The position numbers were made by a program, and so were the translations under genes. Positions 59,610-64,000 of a stretch of 64,000 nucleotides of DNA are shown here, in pieces (within the stretch, counting starts at the first letter, position 1; each line of letters begins with the position of its first letter). The stretch spans positions 62,001 through 126,000 of the forward strand of contig JAPSLO010000005.1 in NCBI GenBank assembly GCA_031180725.1, in the 5' to 3' direction. The notes beneath the pieces were generated by a model. The model did no database searches. It saw only the letters and a program-made list of their open reading frames with translations, and had not been told where the DNA came from. The stretch is from Roseomonas sp. GTDB taxonomy: Bacteria; Pseudomonadota; Alphaproteobacteria; Acetobacterales; Acetobacteraceae.

Positions 59610-60999
59610 CCTAGCCACCGCCCCGGCCACCCGGATGGCCGCGCTGATCCGTGAGCGACGCGCCTCGCCGGTTGAGGTGACGGAGGCCGTGCTTGCGCGC
59701 ATTGCGGCCAAGAATCCCCTGCTGAATGCCATCGCAGAGCCCGATTTTGAGCGTGCGCGGGATGCGGCGCGCGCGGCGGAGCGGGCGGTGATGCGCGGCG
59801 AACCGCTCGGCCCGCTGCACGGCGTTCCCGTCACCATCAAGGACATCCAGGACGTCGCCGGCCTGCCGACCCAGCGGGGCTCGCGGCTTTCGGTGGCCCC
59901 CCCGGCGCCCAGCGATGCACCGCTGGTGGAAAGGCTGCGGGCGGCCGGGGCCGTCGTGGTGGCGAAGACGACCATGACGGAGCAGGGCTGGACCGCGGTG
60001 AGCGACTCCCCCCTGACTGGCACGACGCACAATCCTTGGCGGCACGGGATGACGGCCGGCGGTTCCTCCTCGGGGGCGGCGGCGCTCTGTGGCGCGGGAT
60101 GCGGACCGCTGCATCTCGGCACGGATGGCGCGGGCAGCATCCGGCTGCCGGCGCATTTCTGCGGGCTGGTCGGCTTCAAGCCCAGCTATGGGCGCGTGCC
60201 CTATGTGCCCGTGCCGAATAACAACGGCCTCTCCCATGCAGGTCCGATCACCCGCAACGTGGCCGATGCGGCGCTGATGCTGGGGGTCATGGCGGGGGCC
60301 CATCCACGCGATCCCACAACGCTTCCCGGAGGCCTGCCCACCAGCCCACCACCCGGAGGTCTGCGTGGATTGCGCATCGCCTACAGCCCGGATCTCGGCC
60401 ATGCCCGCGTGGATGCGGAGGTCGCCCGGCTGGTTGCCGCCGCCCTGCCAGCACTGTCTGAGGCCGGTGCCCATGTGGAGCAGGTGACACCACCCTGGGG
60501 CCCGGACGGCCCCGCCATCGCGCGGGCTCTATGGGGCATCGCCATGCGCAGCTACCTGCCGGCCGACGCCGAGGCAATCGCGGCCATGGATCCGGGCCTG
60601 GTCGCCTGCGCGCAAGATTTCGCCGGCCTGACACTGGCCGAGGCGCAGGCCGCGCAAGGGCGCCGCCTGGCCTATGCCAGCGCGATCAACACGTGGTTCG
60701 CCACCTCCGGCTTCGACCTGCTGGTCACGCCGGCGGCCTCGGTCGCTGCCTTCCCTGTGGGGATGCAGCGACCGCCGGATTGGCTGGCCCATCCCTGGGA
60801 CTGGTTGGTCTGGGCAGAGTTCTCCCATCCCTTCAACCTGTCCCACGGCCCGGCGATCTCCCTGCCCTGCGGGCTGACAGAGGCAGGCCTGCCGGTGGGG
60901 CTACAGATGGCCGGCGCCCGGCTAGACGACCTCCGCGTGCTCTCTGCCGCCGCTGCCTTCCTGGAGGCCAAGCCGTTCACGGTGAAGCCGGCCCTGTGA
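59602..60999 (+). CDS. Amidase signature-family protein
   Basis: 465 residues, ATG at 59602 within the end of the preceding gene (8-base overlap). Amidase signature triad: VTIKDIQDVAG (Lys ~78), GGSSSGAAALCGAG and TDGAGSIRLPAH (Ser nucleophile), followed by VGFKPSYGRVP. Full-length amidase fold with a C-terminal ALPCGLTEAGLPVGLQ-like strand. Likely acts on an amide related to the upstream PPOX-family gene's substrate; both may be controlled by the MocR-type regulator. Confidence 0.92.
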   Translation: MNDLATAPATRMAALIRERRASPVEVTEAVLARIAAKNPLLNAIAEPDFERARDAARAAERAVMRGEPLGPLHGVPVTIKDIQDVAGLPTQRGSRLSVAPPAPSDAPLVERLRAAGAVVVAKTTMTEQGWTAVSDSPLTGTTHNPWRHGMTAGGSSSGAAALCGAGCGPLHLGTDGAGSIRLPAHFCGLVGFKPSYGRVPYVPVPNNNGLSHAGPITRNVADAALMLGVMAGAHPRDPTTLPGGLPTSPPPGGLRGLRIAYSPDLGHARVDAEVARLVAAALPALSEAGAHVEQVTPPWGPDGPAIARALWGIAMRSYLPADAEAIAAMDPGLVACAQDFAGLTLAEAQAAQGRRLAYASAINTWFATSGFDLLVTPAASVAAFPVGMQRPPDWLAHPWDWLVWAEFSHPFNLSHGPAISLPCGLTEAGLPVGLQMAGARLDDLRVLSAAAAFLEAKPFTVKPAL

Positions 61000-61096
61000 T
61001 GCCGGGGCGCAGCAAGGGAAGGCTACGCGTGGGGACGCTTGCCCTGGAACGCAGGGCGCTTTACCTCCGCCTTCCTTGCTGCGGGACCGCCCTTCC

Positions 61097-61630
61097 ATGC
61101 TGATCCGCGACGCGACCGAAGCCGATGTGCCGGCCATCACCGAGATTTATGCGCATCACGTGCTGCACGGCACCGGCACCTTCGAGGAAGAGCCGCCGAC
61201 CGAGGCGGAGATGGCCGAGCGCCTGCAGCGCGTCCAGTCCCGCGGCTGGGCTTGGCTGGTGGCTGAAGCGCCGGCCCAGACTGTGCTGGGCTATGCCTAT
61301 TTCACCCAGTTCCGTGACCGCAGCGCCTATCGGCACACGGCGGAGGACGCGATCTATGTCCGCGACGACGTGCGCGGCCAGGGCGTCGGCAAGGCGCTGG
61401 TGCAGGCGCTGATCGAGCGGGCGGAGAAGGCCGGCTTCCGTCAGATGCTGGCGGTAATCGGGGATTCCGAGAATATCGGCTCGGTCGGCCTGCACATCTC
61501 GCTGGGCTTCCGTCAGGCAGGGGTGATGAGGTCTGTCGGGGCGAAGTTCGGGCGCTGGGTGGATGTGGTGGTGATGCAGCGCGTGATCGGCGACGGCGAC
61601 CGCAGCCTGCCGGACCCGCCGGCCCGCTGA
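61097..61630 (+). CDS. GNAT acetyltransferase, phosphinothricin acetyltransferase-like
   Basis: 177 residues from ATG 61097. IRDATEADVPAITEIYAHHVL, GTGTFEEEPPTEAEM, YVRDDVRGQGVGKALVQALI (acetyl-CoA site) and GSVGLHISLGFRQAGV match the Pat/MddA group, which acetylates phosphinothricin, methionine sulfoximine or similar amino acid analogues. Monocistronic, convergent with a small membrane-protein gene three bases beyond its stop. Confidence 0.9.
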   Translation: MLIRDATEADVPAITEIYAHHVLHGTGTFEEEPPTEAEMAERLQRVQSRGWAWLVAEAPAQTVLGYAYFTQFRDRSAYRHTAEDAIYVRDDVRGQGVGKALVQALIERAEKAGFRQMLAVIGDSENIGSVGLHISLGFRQAGVMRSVGAKFGRWVDVVVMQRVIGDGDRSLPDPPAR

Positions 61631-61633
61631 GTT

Positions 61634-62155
61634 TCAGGAGGCGGCGCGGAAGGCCCGGACCGTCAGGGCCAGCAGGCCCAGCGTCCAGACGCCCAGCGCC
61701 AGAAGGCCGACGCGCTTCGCGTGCCACAGCAGCCGCTGGCGTAGCACCTCCTGCAGGCGGCGCTGGATCTCCCGCCGCGGCCGGCCGCGCACCACCTCGG
61801 GCACCAGATAGTTCAGCGCGGACCAGGCGGGACCGCTGCGCAGGTCGCGCCGCGGCGCCGCCCAAGCGGCCATCAGCAGCACCACGGCCGTCAGTCCGAT
61901 CAGTTCGCCGCCGCTCCGCAGGGCAAGCGCCAAGTCGAAGGAGAGGCCAACCATCACCATCGCGATGGCCAGCCCGGCAAGGCCGAGCCCCCTTCGGATG
62001 CAGCGGTCGGTCACCATCTCCATCGGATCCATGGGCGCGCTCCGGGCCCGGCCGTCGGGGCCGCGGTTGCCAAAGGATGGCAAGCCGGGACCCTGGTCGC
62101 CAGATGAAAAACCTTCACCTGAACGCCATTTTCGCGCGTAGTCCGGGTCAGCCAT
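61634..62155 (-). CDS. Hypothetical membrane protein
   Basis: 173 residues from ATG 62155. A ~45-residue polar, Gly/Pro-rich start, then hydrophobic segments at about 57-75 (LAGLAIAMVMVGLSF), 83-100 (IGLTAVVLLMAAWAA) and near the C-terminus (VGLLALGVWTLGLLALTV), separated by a basic stretch rich in Arg. The start overlaps the Rrf2-type gene's stop by eight bases. No family recognised. Confidence 0.7.
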   Translation of the reverse strand: MADPDYARKWRSGEGFSSGDQGPGLPSFGNRGPDGRARSAPMDPMEMVTDRCIRRGLGLAGLAIAMVMVGLSFDLALALRSGGELIGLTAVVLLMAAWAAPRRDLRSGPAWSALNYLVPEVVRGRPRREIQRRLQEVLRQRLLWHAKRVGLLALGVWTLGLLALTVRAFRAAS

Positions 62156-62576
62156 GCCGCAACCGGTCCAGCAGGGCCTGGAGCGTGATGTCGCGCAGCC
62201 GTGCCTCCATTGCTTGCTCGGCCTCGTCCAGCACACCGCGCAACAGGCCGGGAACGGCGCGGCCAAGCGTTTCCGTGGCGCGCTGCGTGCCGCGGTGCGT
62301 CGGCAGCAGCGGCAGGTTGGGGCGACGCATGGCGGCCCAGACATCGGCCAGCGTAATGCTCTCGGCTGGTCGCGCCAGTTCCGCCCCACCCGGGCCCCGG
62401 CGCACCCGCACAAGGCCGGCGCGCGCGAGTTGGCCGGCCAGGCGGCGGATCACCACGGGATTGGTTCCGACGCTGTCGGCAATGCGTCCGCTAGTCGCCT
62501 GTCCTGCAGGCTCCGTGGCCAGCAATAGCAGAATGTGGATGGCGACGGCGAAGCGCGTAGCGACCATGGCCGTCAT
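62148..62576 (-). CDS. Rrf2 family transcriptional regulator
   Basis: 142 residues from ATG 62576 (62567 is an alternative). The winged helix is visible: ATRFAVAIHILLLLA, SGRIADSVGTNPVVIRRLAG as recognition helix, LVRVRRGPGGAELARP as wing, and a helical dimerisation tail. No cysteine occurs in the whole protein, so it cannot carry the [2Fe-2S] cluster of IscR or NsrR and is a YwnA-like member. It overlaps a membrane protein gene downstream and is divergent from mmcB; it may control either. Confidence 0.88.
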   Translation of the reverse strand: MTAMVATRFAVAIHILLLLATEPAGQATSGRIADSVGTNPVVIRRLAGQLARAGLVRVRRGPGGAELARPAESITLADVWAAMRRPNLPLLPTHRGTQRATETLGRAVPGLLRGVLDEAEQAMEARLRDITLQALLDRLRHG

Positions 62577-62655
62577 CACGCGGCATAGGCGGCGCGGTTC
62601 CTTCGGCCTCCCCCGGAGGATTGACCATTCCACGAACGCAGAGTGAACATGCGAC

Positions 62656-63147
62656 ATGTCTGCCACGGTTTCGCCAGAAACTAGCCTTCCGCCCGCTGCC
62701 CGCACCCTGGCCGTGTGCCGCGCCGCCGCGCGGTTCTGCGGCCTGCGCGGCTGGGCGCCCGTCACCGAGATGCCGCTGCCGAATGGGCGACGGGCTGATA
62801 TCCTGGCATTGCTGCCGGACGGTGGCTTTGTCGTCGTGGAGGTGAAGTCCTGCGCCCGCGACTATTTGAGTGACGGCAAATGGCCCGACTATCGGGACTA
62901 TTGCGACCGGCTGTATTTCGCCGTGGACTTGGATTTCCCGCAGGAACTGATCCCGGAAGAGGTTGGGCTGCTGGTGGCCGACGGACCCGACGCCGTGCTG
63001 GTGCGCGAGGCGCCGGCCCATCCACTGGCGCCGGCGCGCCGGAGGGCGCTGCTGCACCGCTACGCCGTGACGGCGGCCGGGCGTCTGGCCGCACTGCAGG
63101 ATCCAGTGGGCCTGGCGGAGATGCGGGCAGCGCTGCGCGTGGAGTAG
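62656..63147 (+). CDS. mmcB: MmcB family DNA repair protein
   Basis: 163 residues. A PD-(D/E)xK nuclease-like core is present: GRRADILALLPDGGFVVVEV followed by KSC, then DYLSDGKWPDYRDYCDRLYF. MmcB is widespread in alphaproteobacteria and in Caulobacter contributes to survival of DNA damage and damage-induced mutagenesis. It lies downstream of no repair gene here and is divergent from an Rrf2-type regulator. No clear LexA box was noted in the ~80-base gap upstream. Confidence 0.9.
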   Translation: MSATVSPETSLPPAARTLAVCRAAARFCGLRGWAPVTEMPLPNGRRADILALLPDGGFVVVEVKSCARDYLSDGKWPDYRDYCDRLYFAVDLDFPQELIPEEVGLLVADGPDAVLVREAPAHPLAPARRRALLHRYAVTAAGRLAALQDPVGLAEMRAALRVE

Positions 63148-63177
63148 GTCAGCCCGACACCAGCGGCATCTTCAGGC

Positions 63178-63265
63178 GGAAACGCCAACAGCAAGGCCAG
63201 GAAACGCCAACAGCAAGGCCAGGAAACGCCAACAGCAAGGCCAGGAAACGCCAACAGCAAGGCCA
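63178..63265. repeat. 22-bp tandem repeat, four copies
   Basis: ggaaacgccaacagcaaggc plus ca repeats four times without a mismatch (63178, 63200, 63222, 63244), then breaks off as ggaatcgcc. No spacers, so not CRISPR. It is in the gap between mmcB and the convergent oxidoreductase gene. The unit length is not a multiple of three. Confidence 0.9.
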
Positions 63266-63337
63266 GGAATCGCCCTGCCCTTCACGTGACGGTTGTGCGG
63301 CGCTTGCACCGCGGACCGCATCACAGGTGGCGTTACC

Positions 63338-64000
63338 TCAATCGGCCTCGCTGCCCGCCCCGGCCAAGGCTTCCTCGCGCGTCAGCCCGGCCAGGGCGCC
63401 CACGGTCATCGGCTTGAAAGGCGCGCGCGGGCGGAAGGCACCAACCTCAGCAATGGAGACGCCGCGCTCCGCCGCGATCACGGCCGCGACGGTGGTGCCG
63501 CACATGCGGCCCTGGCAGGGGCCCATGCCCGTCCGCAGAAAGGCTTTCACCTGGTTCGGGCCGATCGCGCCCAGCCGCGCGGCGGCGCGCACCTCGCCGG
63601 CGGTGATTTCCTCGCACCGGCAGACCAGCGTGCCGTCATCGGGCGGCACCAGCACCTCCGGCGTCGGCGCGTAGAGGCGGTGGAGGAAAGGTCGCAATGC
63701 GAGCGCGGCCCGCTGCGTGCTGCGATGCTGCGCGGCACGGCGGTCGCGCTCGGCCTCGGTGATGCGGCCGAGACGGAAGGCCGCATCCAGCGCAGCCAGG
63801 TGGCCGCTGGCTACCGCGGCTTCCCAGCCGCCAATGCCGCCGCCATCGCCCGCCACGGCAATGCCGGGATGGCTGGTGCCGCCCCAGCCATCCAGCACCG
63901 GACGCCAGCAGAGCTGCGCGGGGTCCCACAGATGCTCCAGGCCCAGCGCCCGCGTGACGTGAGTGGAGGGGATCACGCCCTCATGCAGCAGCAGCGTGGT
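63338..64000 (-). CDS. FAD-dependent oxidoreductase with C-terminal BFD-like [2Fe-2S] domain, 5' end outside window
   Basis: The frame enters from the right edge and stops at 63338, so only the last 221 residues are visible. LLLHEGVIPSTHVTRALG and VLDGWGGTSHPGIAVAGDGGGIGGW belong to the FAD/NAD(P)-binding fold (the AGD motif precedes the flavin-contact helix). Then VCRCEEITAGEVRAA and GMGPCQGRMCG provide C-x-C and C-x4-C ligands of a BFD-like iron-sulfur domain. This order is found in opine/octopine oxidase subunit A, hydrogen cyanide synthase HcnB and related amine oxidases. The substrate is unknown; the missing N-terminal FAD domain would help. Confidence 0.87.
   Translation of the reverse strand, partial: TTLLLHEGVIPSTHVTRALGLEHLWDPAQLCWRPVLDGWGGTSHPGIAVAGDGGGIGGWEAAVASGHLAALDAAFRLGRITEAERDRRAAQHRSTQRAALALRPFLHRLYAPTPEVLVPPDDGTLVCRCEEITAGEVRAAARLGAIGPNQVKAFLRTGMGPCQGRMCGTTVAAVIAAERGVSIAEVGAFRPRAPFKPMTVGALAGLTREEALAGAGSEAD

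Noticed and set aside
63178-63265. Tandem array considered as CRISPR
   Set aside because: Units are directly adjacent, with no spacers and no cas genes.

Overview
This is a GC-rich, gene-dense stretch of bacterial chromosome. Many neighbouring genes overlap by 1-8 bases (ATGA, GTGA, TTGA and TGATG junctions). The content points to an alphaproteobacterium, most likely of the Acetobacteraceae (Roseomonas-like): a ChpT-type phosphotransferase, MmcB, PhaR, a DUF3553 protein, a cytoplasmic SoeABC sulfite dehydrogenase, and the order infA-maf-RNase E/G-yacG-tRNA-Phe. The family is inferred from gene content; no rRNA or other phylogenetic marker was tested.

Layout. 1-2.2 kb: a truncated RTX calcium-binding repeat protein and a small RlpA-like protein. 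2.3-6.1 kb: tryptophan 2,3-dioxygenase, divergent from a kynureninase-like gene that is nearly fused to pdxA and pdxJ. 6.2-10.8 kb: soeABC (sulfite oxidation to the quinone pool). 11-12.2 kb: a 52-residue ORF and an uncharacterised putative glycosyltransferase. 12.3-15.8 kb: polyhydroxyalkanoate genes (phaA, phaC and a PhaE-like ORF overlapping phaC out of frame) with divergent phaR. 15.8-19.3 kb: a SprT-like/DUF2786 pair, a BKACE (DUF849) enzyme and a SnoaL-like protein, with two long gene-free stretches. 19.4-25.2 kb: glyQ, glyS, ppdK. 25.3-28.3 kb: a family 2 glycosyltransferase, an O-antigen ligase-like protein and an SDR. 28.3-32.0 kb: livHMGF without a binding protein. 32.4-32.9 kb: a multiply frameshifted oxyR-like pseudogene, then tRNA-Phe. 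33.1-40.5 kb: yacG, RNase E/G, maf, infA, hisD, hisG, an MFS transporter, nadK and a nitrilase-family hydrolase. 40.7-43.8 kb: a small membrane protein, moaA, a TauE/SafE permease, DUF3553 and chpT. 43.9-48.2 kb: a TRAP transporter (P-Q-M) with a degenerate hydratase-like gene. 48.3-51.4 kb: ferredoxin-NADP reductase and a chemoreceptor. 51.6-57.1 kb: acetyltransferases, an amidase, hisF-hisE, a HIT protein and a SirB1-like protein. 57.3-61.0 kb: a MocR-type regulator divergent from a PPOX-family protein and an amidase. 61.1-64.0 kb: a Pat-like acetyltransferase, a membrane protein with an Rrf2-type regulator, mmcB, a 22-bp tandem repeat, and the C-terminal part of an FAD oxidoreductase with a BFD-like iron-sulfur domain.

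Most of the window is housekeeping and metabolic. No defence system, phage, insertion sequence or CRISPR array was recognised. The most interesting signals are the out-of-frame phaE/phaC overlap, the kynureninase-pdxA-pdxJ arrangement, the oxyR relic, a strong hairpin between dctP and dctQ, the ATTGG boxes between the MocR-type regulator and its divergent neighbour, and several genes too short for ordinary ORF calling (yacG, DUF3553, a 50-residue membrane protein and a 52-residue protein).
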